DNA of 7,691 bases from Dehalococcoidia bacterium (GCA_030615865.1 JAUWYK010000079.1:1-7691), one strand, 5' to 3'. Shown: positions 1 to 4,967, counted from the stretch's first letter. Notes: a model not told the origin generated them from the sequence alone. Numbers and translations: made by a program.

Positions 1-186
1 TGCCTTAATGTCAACCTGTTTTTGGATTGCGTCTAAACCTACTTCATATATCGGTGATACTTTGTTGACTATTGAGTTTATTCTGTCCTCATCGGCGTCA
101 ATAAGGATAACTTCATTGCCTAGTTTGGCCAAGCAAATCGCCACTACCAAGCCAACATAGCCTGAGCCTATTATAGAAATATTCAT
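1..186 (-). CDS. Sugar-nucleotide dehydrogenase (UDP-glucose / UDP-ManNAc type), N-terminal 62 codons
   Basis: The gene reads from the ATG at 186 off the left edge, so only the N-terminus is present. It opens MNISIIGSGYVGLVVAICLA, a Rossmann NAD-binding start with GSGYVG as the glycine-rich loop, and then gives NEVILIDADEDRINSI, where the acidic end of the second strand (IDAD) would bind the ribose of NAD. This order (GxGYVG, then about 18 residues later V-x-x-x-D-x-D) is typical of the UDP-glucose 6-dehydrogenase / UDP-N-acetylmannosamine dehydrogenase / GDP-mannose dehydrogenase superfamily, which oxidises a sugar C6 alcohol to a uronate for capsule or exopolysaccharide. The substrate cannot be told from this fragment. 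A second ATG four bases upstream (190) is in a different frame that gives no such motif. A GAGG lies about 7 bases before the chosen ATG. The gene points away from the accessory region. Confidence 0.9.
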   Translation of the reverse strand, partial: MNISIIGSGYVGLVVAICLAKLGNEVILIDADEDRINSIVNKVSPIYEVGLDAIQKQVDIKA

Positions 187-190
187 TCAT

Positions 191-402
191 TGCCTCTATT
201 TGGTTTTATGGGGTTAAGGTGCTTTATCCAATTATCCTAGGATTCATAAGACAAACGATAAGTTCTCATAGTAGTAACTTTGGTGCAATTGAAGAATCAC
301 TGTCTTCATTATCATAGCCGGCACAGGTATGATGGAAGCTGGTCATACTTATTATAGTCCAAATAGTGTCTATTGTCGATAGCGGTGATTCCTTTATGAA
401 CA
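191..402. other. Non-coding stretch between the dehydrogenase gene and the decayed zinc-ribbon region
   Basis: No convincing gene is visible. The short open frames on the minus strand here lack ribosome sites and change apparent identity between frames. At 314-360 there is local similarity to the zinc-ribbon ORF at 4585-4815 (see the repeat entry), so part of this stretch is probably decayed coding DNA. The region must also hold the promoter of the leftward dehydrogenase gene, but no good -35/-10 pair was found. Confidence 0.5.
314..360 (-). repeat. Degenerate copy of the 3' part of the zinc-ribbon ORF at 4585-4815
   Basis: On the minus strand, 360 down to 314 aligns with 4667 down to 4620 allowing one gap. 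By eye about 34 of 47 positions match, including 13 identical bases at the end (CTGTGCCGGCTAT) and ACCAG plus CATC blocks inside. In the shared frame both copies end in L-C-R-L (SSGLCRLF at the intact copy, PSYLCRL then stop here), with Y, Q and S also aligned. The cysteine pair of the intact copy (C55, C58) is not kept here. This looks like an old duplicate that has decayed, but the similarity is short and was judged by eye. Confidence 0.4.
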
Positions 403-577
403 TTACCGCACGCTGGGGCAGGATACTGAACAGGAGTTGCAATAATGCCTTGACCCTGTTGGTCTGATCCCCAACATTCTTCTGCACACGTCATTCATAC
501 GCTGATATTCCAGCGCCCTTTCCACACTGAAGACAACCCCACCTAGGTCGTTCTTTGTCATCTAAATTGGCGGTCAC
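403..577 (-). pseudogene. Frameshifted small zinc-ribbon gene downstream of the IS110 transposase
   Basis: Two overlapping minus-strand frames each hold half of what reads as one zinc-ribbon protein. The first, open from within the transposase 3' end (a GTG at 577) to a stop at 491, contains RPRWGCLQCGKGAGISAYE, with a CxxC knuckle. The second runs from an ATG at 561 (overlapping the transposase stop as ATGA) to 403 and contains NDVCRRMLGIRPTG followed by RHYCNSCSVSC, a second CxxC knuckle. Joined across one small indel near 495-500 they give CxxC, about 20 residues, C, about 15 residues, CxxC. The 52-residue ATG frame could instead be a real gene coupled to the transposase, but it would have only one knuckle. 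The protein family is not recognised. Confidence 0.45.
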
Positions 578-1799
578 CCCTGTATTTGCCTTGATATCGA
601 TATAACTCTCCTGCTTTAAGGCAGTGATATATAATCTCAGCTAACTTACCCATGGTGCTGCATAGGGCCTTAATTCGCACTTTGCCCTGTGCTACTTGGC
701 GGTAATAATAGTCCCTGAAATCATTATCACGTACGTTCTTCCTGACGCAGCCGAAGCAGATTTGGAACAATACGCGTCGCCCATGCTTACTACCCTCTTT
801 TCCCTGCCTTGTCCGGTTACGGTTAGCACCTGATTGGATTAGTGTGCCGTAAACTCCAAGAGCTTTTTTGAATTTCTTCTTGTCAGGCCATCTCTCCATG
901 TCCTTGATAATGCCTATAATGGTGGCGGCGGTGATGTCGCCAACACCTGGAAATGAAAGCAGAATTTCCCCATACGGATGTGTGGTCAGTTGGGTTCGTA
1001 GCACGGACGCCAAATCGTCGCACTTTTCTAAATACTCTATTCTTAGTATGCTCAGCTCTCTAATGAGCCATCCATAGGTGCCGTCAGGCACACCCACACT
1101 TTTAGCAGCAAGTTCTATAATATTCTCTTTATCTTTCCGACGCAGTCCTTTAATCCTGTTTAGGCCATTGCTAGTAAGGATATCTCTAGGAGTTGGATAA
1201 TAAGGGGTTATCTTCAAGAGCTGATTAAAATACAGCGTCTCACCTTCAGGAAAGACTGCCAGTAGAAACTGATGTAGTCTATTGGTGGCTTGCATGGCCA
1301 GCTTGTTGAATTGTAACCTTTGCAACACCAAAGAGTTTAAAATCGCTGCTTTGGATCCTAGCTCAGGTGTCATTTCTGAGATACGAAAGGATAGGCCCTG
1401 TGCATCTCTTAGATAGAGCATATATGCGGCACTAGTAGAATCGATCACATCACTCTTACTTTCCTCGTCAAGAAGGCGCTCCCTTGCAGCTTTCATTGCT
1501 TTGCTTTCCAAATGGCAAACGTGGTACCCTTTGGTTTGTAAGTAGTATACTATAGGTTCCGAATAATGACCGCCTGTATGGTCAACCGCGATAGCCACCT
1601 CCTCAGCACTGGAAATGTATGACCTGATAGCCATATCAAGTCGTTCGAAGCTATTGAGATCATTTTGAATGCTGAGTGGTCTCACCTTTTTCCATGCTGC
1701 ACCAGAGAGCTCAAGTAAACCTACAGGTATGACCACTGCCTTATGCTCCCTGGCATGAACATCAATTCCAACATAAAGTTTCCTCTTATCATATTTCAT
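558..1799 (-). CDS. IS110-family transposase (DEDD serine recombinase)
   Basis: A 413-residue enzyme with the two IS110 domains (DEDD_Tnp_IS110 then Transposase_20), full length for the family. The RuvC-like half starts with D13 (YVGIDVHAREHK) and has the acidic pair D117/D120 (KSDVID). The C-terminal half has the helix-hairpin-helix LLSFPGVGDITAATI (about 280-294) and the conserved GTLIQSGANR, whose S323 aligns with the family's catalytic serine. The second acidic position, normally Glu in a MEATG-like motif, is Asp73 here (AVDHTGG). IS110 enzymes move the element through a circular intermediate, with target and donor chosen by a bridge RNA from a non-coding end. The ATG at 1799 is preferred over one 17 codons upstream because AAGGAGG sits 6 bases before it and the extension lacks family similarity. 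The gene is intact, so the element may be active. Confidence 0.95.
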   Translation of the reverse strand: MKYDKRKLYVGIDVHAREHKAVVIPVGLLELSGAAWKKVRPLSIQNDLNSFERLDMAIRSYISSAEEVAIAVDHTGGHYSEPIVYYLQTKGYHVCHLESKAMKAARERLLDEESKSDVIDSTSAAYMLYLRDAQGLSFRISEMTPELGSKAAILNSLVLQRLQFNKLAMQATNRLHQFLLAVFPEGETLYFNQLLKITPYYPTPRDILTSNGLNRIKGLRRKDKENIIELAAKSVGVPDGTYGWLIRELSILRIEYLEKCDDLASVLRTQLTTHPYGEILLSFPGVGDITAATIIGIIKDMERWPDKKKFKKALGVYGTLIQSGANRNRTRQGKEGSKHGRRVLFQICFGCVRKNVRDNDFRDYYYRQVAQGKVRIKALCSTMGKLAEIIYHCLKAGELYRYQGKYRGDRQFR

Positions 1800-1819
1800 G
1801 GTTTCCTCCTTTTGAGTTA

Positions 1820-2022
1820 GTGGGGCAGGCAAGCTGAGCAGTGTAACCACGACGATGGCAGATCTCTAGCTTCCCGTACCGACCACTCAATTACTTGGTC
1901 TCCACACTGCAGCAGGATCTTGACCACGACCATACTGGGTCTACGAACCGTTGCCTTTGTCCTTGGGTTTATCATTCAGAACGATTCAACCAGGCTTTGA
2001 TTTGGCCTCAGCCTGCCCCGTT
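1820..2022 (-). ncRNA. Candidate bridge RNA of the IS110 element
   Basis: The non-coding DNA immediately upstream of the transposase can fold, as a minus-strand RNA, into one closed unit. The outer stem is 2011-2019 with 1822-1830, nine perfect pairs (GGGGCAGGC with GCCTGCCCC), extended by four more pairs (2007-2010 with 1835-1838) across a bulge. Inside are a hairpin at 1928-1941 (GACC, 6-base loop, GGTC) and a larger arm closed by seven pairs (1904-1910 with 1838-1844), which itself contains a hairpin at 1881-1900 (GACCA, 10-base loop, TGGTC). Two internal arms in sequence match the known plan of bridge RNAs, which have a target-binding loop then a donor-binding loop. I could not match the loops to element ends or target, so the assignment rests on position and folding. 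Confidence 0.6.
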
Positions 2023-2057
2023 TCTAAAAAGAAGATAGGATAAGTTCTTATGGGTGC

Positions 2058-2084
2058 TACTTATAGTCTGTAGACTTATAGTAT
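2058..2084. promoter_or_regulatory. C-box operator of a restriction-modification controller protein
   Basis: Two half-operators, ACTTATAGTC (2059-2068) and GACTTATAGT (2073-2082), are separated by TGTA. Together they give the tandem TATAGTC / GACTTATAG arrangement with the central symmetric AGTCTGTAGACT. This closely follows the C-boxes of controller proteins of type II restriction-modification systems (the C.Esp1396I and C.PvuII type), which bind as two dimers, activate their own gene at low level and shut it off at high level. The array lies just upstream of the C-like gene at 2134 and touches promoter elements on both strands. Confidence 0.85.
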
Positions 2085-2099
2085 ACACCACCATACAAT
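2071..2099 (+). promoter_or_regulatory. Promoter of the C-protein gene
   Basis: A weak -35 (TAGACT, 2071-2076) and a good -10 (TACAAT, 2094-2099) are 17 bases apart, predicting a start near 2106. The -35 lies inside the right C-box half-operator. This is the arrangement expected when the controller protein bound upstream recruits polymerase and, when abundant, blocks it. The weak -35 agrees with a need for activation. Confidence 0.6.
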
Positions 2100-2108
2100 T
2101 GGTGTCAA
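2080..2108 (-). promoter_or_regulatory. Strong divergent promoter reading toward the IS110 element
   Basis: On the minus strand a perfect -35 TTGACA (2108-2103) is followed after exactly 17 bases by TATACT (2085-2080). Transcription would start near 2073, inside the C-box array, and run through the candidate bridge RNA into the transposase. In C-controlled restriction-modification systems a divergent promoter at this place normally drives the methyltransferase. A bound C protein would be expected to repress it. Confidence 0.7.
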
Positions 2109-2133
2109 GGTTTTGGCTGCACCGTAACAGTAA

Positions 2134-2349
2134 ATGAAGACAATAGAAAAGCAATTTGGGGAGAGGGTAAGGGAGCTGAGACTGGCAATAGGATTGTCTC
2201 AGGAGGAACTAGCATTCAAATCAGGCATGCATCGGACATATCTTGGTGGCATCGAACGGGGAGAAAGAAACCCCTCGTTGAAGAATATTGCAGCAATAGC
2301 CAAAGCCTTAGGTGTAACTTTATCGCAATTGTTCTTGTTTGGAGACTAG
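2134..2349 (+). CDS. Controller (C) protein of a restriction-modification system, XRE-type HTH, apparently orphan
   Basis: A 71-residue protein that is a single helix-turn-helix domain, the usual size for C proteins. The HTH is LSQEELAFKSGMH (21-33) with recognition helix RTYLGGIERGERNPSL (34-49), followed by a short dimerisation helix (KNIAAIAKALGV). These proteins bind as dimers to C-boxes to delay restriction-enzyme expression while the methylase accumulates. Matching C-boxes lie 50-75 bases upstream, which raises the call from generic XRE regulator to C protein. An in-frame stop directly precedes the ATG, so the start is fixed. There is no Shine-Dalgarno sequence, and weak or absent leaders are common for C genes. 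No restriction enzyme gene follows and no methylase is visible divergently, so it is either a remnant or has been recruited to regulate something else. Confidence 0.85.
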   Translation: MKTIEKQFGERVRELRLAIGLSQEELAFKSGMHRTYLGGIERGERNPSLKNIAAIAKALGVTLSQLFLFGD

Positions 2350-2633
2350 GAAGGACAGAAGAACCACAACTTTCAACAAGTGATTTTGGTCTAGCGCTCT
2401 AACCGAGATATCTACCTCATACAGAGAAAGATAGCATTCCTCACTTGCTTGAATATTACTACGGTTCGGCTTGTGAATGAACATTCCGTCATTTCATGAC
2501 GGGGCATATTGCACATCAACCCGTCATCTTGCCTAGGTCTCGCTTGAAGTTCACAGGTCGTTTCACCTATCCCCTTTTACCGGCGCAGCTTACCTTTTCG
2601 GAGCAGGGCTAGAATGGGACGGAAAACCAGTTC
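2350..2633. other. Non-coding stretch between convergent C gene and HEPN-like gene
   Basis: No gene is supported here. The stretch holds one copy of an 18-base repeat (2478-2495) and an overlapping perfect hairpin, CCGTCAT-TTC-ATGACGG (2486-2502). The hairpin has no following T-run on the plus strand, so it is not a clear terminator. A block on the minus strand (about 2425-2385) resembles the D-arm of a tRNA but cannot be folded into a full one. Confidence 0.5.
2478..2495 (+). repeat. 18-base direct repeat, copy 1
   Basis: TGAACATTCCGTCATTTC here recurs at 3541-3558 with one mismatch (G for C at the ninth base). The two copies bracket the HEPN-like gene and its upstream DNA at a distance of about 1,060 bases. 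Confidence 0.6.
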
Positions 2634-3266
2634 TTACTTTAACATTATAGAAATCTTATCCCTCATAAAGCTCACAACCCTCTCTGCTTTACCAACCAAC
2701 TCAAACAGTTCCTTTTCACCAAAGCTAGCATATGCTCTTGGCTCATGAGCCAATCTGTTTCGCTTTTCTCTCAGCTTTTGCAGTTCGTTATGCTCGTCCT
2801 TGTTTACCAAGCCTAGAGAGTGAAGTAGGCTGACTAATAACCAATAACTCATATCTGGAAGCTCCCGCATCATGTTAAATCCCTTCAATTTAAAAGCCGT
2901 TTCCAGTAGTTGCACACCATAGAATTCTATTAGACTTGCCTGATGAAGGAAACGATGTGCGTATACCCATTTTCTTGTATTGACATCCCGTTTGTATCCT
3001 CCGACAGGTTCCCAAAAAGGGCAGGTCTGGTCAGTGACTTGGCATCTGTCAGGCTCGGGGTATTCTACGATTTTTGTTTTTGGACATAATAGAGGAGTAT
3101 GGAAATGAGCGTGTGTCCCTGCCCCATCGCCATGAGGGTCAGGTTCTATATACATAGTAAGTTTTGCCTCAACCTGTCCTACTTTACAAAAAAAGGCAGT
3201 GCTAACAATCACGTCAGACTCTTTGGCTTTCTTATACCATTCTTCATTCGTAATATCTTGATTCAT
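2634..3266 (-). CDS. Protein with C-terminal HEPN-like domain and His/Cys-rich N-terminal half
   Basis: A 210-residue protein of no family I can name. The last third (about 105-205) is alpha-helical and holds ELQKLREKRNRLAHEPR with R169-N170-x3-H174, the R-x4-6-H signature of HEPN domains, where R-N and H form the RNA-cutting site in toxins and abortive-infection proteins. HEPN-fold proteins without nuclease activity exist too. The N-terminal half contains C27, HAHFH (52-56), C61, C75 and C82, which could bind a metal, and no membrane segment. The ATG at 3266 is chosen over an upstream one 10 codons earlier because AGGAGG lies 7 bases before it. The gene converges on the C gene and lies in an accessory region, which makes a defence or toxin role plausible but unproven. 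No antitoxin partner is evident. Confidence 0.75.
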   Translation of the reverse strand: MNQDITNEEWYKKAKESDVIVSTAFFCKVGQVEAKLTMYIEPDPHGDGAGTHAHFHTPLLCPKTKIVEYPEPDRCQVTDQTCPFWEPVGGYKRDVNTRKWVYAHRFLHQASLIEFYGVQLLETAFKLKGFNMMRELPDMSYWLLVSLLHSLGLVNKDEHNELQKLREKRNRLAHEPRAYASFGEKELFELVGKAERVVSFMRDKISIMLK

Positions 3267-3416
3267 GGTAGTCCTCCTACACTCCCATTTTACCACAGGT
3301 CACAAGGAGATAAGCCGAGATGGAAGTTATGGAGCTTCAATCTTATGCGGGGGAAGGTCATGCCATACCAAAGACCCCAAAAACCATTGCTATTTAGCAC
3401 TGCTACTCAAAATTAA

Positions 3417-3539
3417 CCCTACAACAAATGTGGTAGAGAGCTTGTTGGTAGGAACTGCCTATTAGCTAAGCAAGAGATAGACAATGTCCGTGTGGAATGT
3501 GGTCATGACTTTGGGGTGGTGTTATTAGCTAGAGAGTAA
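3417..3539 (+). pseudogene. Zinc-ribbon gene fragment without a start codon
   Basis: This plus-strand frame is open for 40 codons between two stops. It begins with an N-K-C-G-R-E-L-V-G-R-N-C stretch and ends in VRVECGHDFGVVLLARE, so it has cysteines in CG contexts (KCGREL and ECGHDF) as in the knuckles of small zinc-ribbon proteins. There is no ATG, GTG or TTG in frame, and an in-frame TAA precedes it, so it is either the tail of a gene broken by a frameshift or a chance open frame. The 18-base repeat begins two bases after its stop. Confidence 0.3.
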
Positions 3540-3540
3540 G

Positions 3541-3558
3541 TGAACATTGCGTCATTTC
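3541..3558 (+). repeat. 18-base direct repeat, copy 2
   Basis: TGAACATTGCGTCATTTC matches 2478-2495 at 17 of 18 bases and lies in the same orientation, just before the promoter of the zinc-finger/HTH gene. Confidence 0.6.
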
Positions 3559-3571
3559 GTTTATTGTGGAT

Positions 3572-3600
3572 TTGCAGAATAGGCACGTTCTCCCTAGAAT
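3572..3600 (+). promoter_or_regulatory. Possible promoter giving a leaderless transcript
   Basis: TTGCAG (3572-3577) and TAGAAT (3595-3600) are 17 bases apart. The predicted transcription start falls at about 3607, which is the GTG start codon of the next gene. The -10 is good and the -35 poor. Confidence 0.45.
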
Positions 3601-3606
3601 AGGAGT

Positions 3607-4242
3607 GTGAATCGCAGAGGATGTGACTACGCAGGATGCCAAAGATTTGCCCTTCCTTACGGCTTCGTCTACGGATGTGCCTACTGTGAGGACCATTACC
3701 TCCTCGGCTTGGAACATGCCTTACTTGAGGAAGTGGCCTCAGTAGTTGCAGGGAACCCCAGCACAAAGTTCCGAAATCTCCTTGGTCGCTATGCAGAGGG
3801 CTTGTACAGCGCAAAAAATGTGCCAATGCCGGAGGGGCTTGCGGGAAATAAGATACGTGACCGAGCCGAAGAGGTCCAATATGAAGGCGAAGTTATTAAC
3901 TTCTCAATAGAGAGGCACCTACGACCAATCCCAACACGCCAGCGATGGTGTTTTGACTTGGGAAAGAAAGAACTCATTCTCATGAGCGAAGAGCCGTTGT
4001 ACCTTGGCTGTGAGGAAGCAGCCGAACTCATCGGCAGGACCCCGGCAACGGTCTGCAAGTACATAAGAGAGCACAAGTTGCATGCCAAAAGAGCCTCCGA
4101 GATGATAGAAATACAGAACTGGTTTCGTGACAAGTATGAGAGGGGGCATGATGAGATATATAGCCGGACTATCTTTATTATGCCACCCAGAAAGTGGCTT
4201 ATTCCACAGGAGGAAATCGTTCGCTTCATGAGCGAACATTAA
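3607..4242 (+). CDS. Zinc-finger plus helix-turn-helix DNA-binding protein
   Basis: A 211-residue protein with three visible parts. The N-terminus (6-30) has C6-x4-C11 and C24-x2-C27-x2-H30 in an RGCDYAGCQRF...CAYCEDH setting, a likely small zinc-binding module. Residues about 130-175 are a helix-turn-helix of the excisionase/MerR-like 'helix-turn-helix domain 17' type (LYLGCEEAAELIGRTPATVC, then KYIREHKLHAKR). The C-terminal IPQEEIVRFMSEH resembles the end of such modules repeated. These proteins usually act as element regulators or directionality factors, so a role in controlling the surrounding island is an inference. The start is GTG at 3607: an in-frame stop lies 12 bases upstream, no other start is near, and the AGGAG at 3601-3605 is too close to be used, so translation may be leaderless. 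It converges on the DUF5679 gene. Confidence 0.8.
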   Translation: MNRRGCDYAGCQRFALPYGFVYGCAYCEDHYLLGLEHALLEEVASVVAGNPSTKFRNLLGRYAEGLYSAKNVPMPEGLAGNKIRDRAEEVQYEGEVINFSIERHLRPIPTRQRWCFDLGKKELILMSEEPLYLGCEEAAELIGRTPATVCKYIREHKLHAKRASEMIEIQNWFRDKYERGHDEIYSRTIFIMPPRKWLIPQEEIVRFMSEH

Positions 4243-4254
4243 GCCAGAATGTTC
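4234..4254. repeat. Inverted repeat over the stop codon of the zinc-finger/HTH gene
   Basis: GAACATT (4234-4240) and AATGTTC (4248-4254) form perfect 7-base arms with a 7-base spacer spanning the TAA stop. It could be a protein-binding site or a weak hairpin. GAACATT is also part of both copies of the 18-base repeat. Confidence 0.4.
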
Positions 4255-4283
4255 AGCCAACTGGCAGGTGTTTCTCCGTAAAT

Positions 4284-4322
4284 AAATAAGAGCCACAGCA
4301 AGTGGCTCTTATTTCAGTTTTT
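4284..4322. terminator. Strong intrinsic terminator between convergent genes
   Basis: Perfect 13-base arms (4284-4296 and 4302-4314, core AAGAGCCAC / GTGGCTCTT) close a 5-base loop AGCAA, followed by CAG and five T's on the plus strand. It ends the zinc-finger/HTH transcript. On the minus strand the same hairpin, 15 bases past the DUF5679 stop, is followed by an A/T-rich but not T-pure stretch, so it may also serve that gene. Confidence 0.9.
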
Positions 4323-4329
4323 CCTGGGT

Positions 4330-4470
4330 TTAGGATTTACCTATTCGAAACACCTTGGTTCCGCAACTTGGACAAACACCCTGAGTAGCAGGACGCTTGT
4401 TCTTCATTGTGATAGCTCTCGGATTCTTAATCTCAACCTTCCTTTTGCACTTCATGCAATATGCCTGCAT
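4330..4470 (-). CDS. DUF5679-family small zinc-ribbon protein
   Basis: A 46-residue protein made of one zinc ribbon. The first knuckle is YCMKCK (C5, C8), followed by the family's conserved KNPRAITMKNKRPATQGVCP, and the second knuckle is CPSCGTKVFRIGKS (C35, C38) at the C-terminus. This pattern is the DUF5679 signature, common in Chloroflexota and other bacteria and of unknown function, and the length is typical. The ATG at 4470 is preceded by GAGGAGG about 5 bases away, and a promoter lies just upstream. It is a single-gene unit ending at the shared terminator, and may be one of the few intact host-type genes within the accessory region. Confidence 0.9.
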   Translation of the reverse strand: MQAYCMKCKRKVEIKNPRAITMKNKRPATQGVCPSCGTKVFRIGKS

Positions 4471-4502
4471 TTAAACCTCCTCGTTTGTAAGATTCTAAGC
4501 AG

Positions 4503-4531
4503 AGAGTATCACGTAGCGCATTACTAGTCAA
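4503..4531 (-). promoter_or_regulatory. Promoter of the DUF5679 gene
   Basis: On the minus strand TTGACT (4531-4526) and TACTCT (4508-4503) are 17 bases apart. The predicted start leaves a leader of about 25 bases before the ATG at 4470. Confidence 0.6.
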
Positions 4532-4584
4532 CAGGTTTTCTAAACATTTCATCGAAAAGTAAAGGTCTGTATGAATAGCTACGG

Positions 4585-4815
4585 CTACAATGTCTGGGGC
4601 TTTGCCTCCCAGGTAGGGAATAGCCGGCACAGCCCAGATGAGCACTGGTTGCAATTATGATAGATCCTGCCGTCTTCCCCCTGCTTGAATCTGGTTGTCG
4701 GGACCAGAATGTCGTCCCTAAAGCACAGGGTTTCAACAGTTAGACAGCGCGGGCACTGGCAAACATACTCCTGTGCTCCTGTTGCCGGCAAGCGATACTT
4801 CTTTACTTGGGTCAT
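4585..4815 (-). CDS. Small zinc-ribbon protein, family not recognised
   Basis: A 76-residue open frame with cysteine pairs at C21-x2-C24 (CQCPRCLTVETLC) and C55-x2-C58 (YHNCNQCSSGLC), about 30 residues apart, which suits a zinc ribbon. Two further cysteines (C31, C63) flank the pairs. There are no other domains and no signal peptide. No good Shine-Dalgarno sequence precedes the ATG (only GGGG about 8 bases upstream), and no clear promoter was found. It lies behind the recombinase promoter in the opposite direction. Part of its 3' half is similar in DNA to the decayed region at 314-360, which supports its being, or having been, a real gene. Confidence 0.55.
   Translation of the reverse strand: MTQVKKYRLPATGAQEYVCQCPRCLTVETLCFRDDILVPTTRFKQGEDGRIYHNCNQCSSGLCRLFPTWEAKPQTL
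4620..4667 (-). repeat. Intact partner of the degenerate copy at 314-360
   Basis: This part of the zinc-ribbon ORF, ending in CTGTGCCGGCTAT on the minus strand, aligns with 314-360 as described there. The two lie about 4.3 kb apart in the same orientation. Confidence 0.4.
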
Positions 4816-4967
4816 AGTGCCAACCCCACACAGGCTACCACACGGCAGCCGGAGAGTAAAGAGTTCTTAGCCCTCCCGGTCATTACCCCGAAGGTAGCAG
4901 ATGAGACTGTAGAGTTAGGCGAGGTAAATCCTTTTTAAAAGTTCTCCATAAAATCAACCAAAACCCC

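Larger units (their letters stand above)
500..2045 (-). mobile_element. IS110-family insertion sequence (ends approximate)
   Basis: The element is inferred from the intact transposase (558-1799) plus the structured non-coding DNA upstream of it (about 1800-2022). IS110 elements generally lack terminal inverted repeats and often leave no target duplication, and I saw neither, so both ends are estimates. The upstream end should lie between the last base of the structured unit (about 2022) and the C-box operator (2058). The downstream end should lie near or shortly after the transposase stop. A long non-coding segment on the 5' side of the transposase and a short 3' side fits the IS110 group rather than the IS1111 group, which carries its RNA on the 3' side. 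Confidence 0.7.
3267..3606. other. Intergenic region with a 25-codon ORF and a decayed zinc-ribbon fragment
   Basis: This region separates the divergent HEPN-like and zinc-finger/HTH genes. It includes a possible 25-residue peptide (ATG at 3320, stop at 3397, AAGGAG 10 bases upstream) that I do not recognise, the zinc-ribbon fragment at 3417-3539, and the second 18-base repeat. A weak -10 for the leftward HEPN-like gene (TAAAAT, 3292-3287) lacks a matching -35. Confidence 0.45.

Noticed and set aside
868..1077. Plus-strand frame inside the IS110 transposase
   Set aside because: It is antisense to conserved transposase sequence and has no protein similarity that I recognise.
500..2045. Terminal inverted repeats and target duplication for the IS110 element
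   Set aside because: None was found. The inverted repeat at 1822-1830 / 2011-2019 lies within one non-coding end and is better explained as an RNA stem.
2380..2425. tRNA-like block on the minus strand (TCTCGGTTAGAGCG followed by CTAGACC)
   Set aside because: It resembles a D-arm and the start of an anticodon arm, but the expected U33 is missing, there is no TTCGA T-loop and no acceptor pairing. It may be a remnant but cannot be supported as a gene.
3503..3826. Long minus-strand frames opposite the start of the zinc-finger/HTH gene
   Set aside because: They have no ribosome site or recognisable domain and run antisense to a gene with clear motifs. The same applies to the frames opposite 3789-4296, 5353-5607 and 5947-6285.
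4234..4254. SOS (LexA) box
   Set aside because: GAACATT/AATGTTC arms look similar to a GAAC...GTTC box, but the spacing is far too wide for known LexA sites and it lies at a stop codon.
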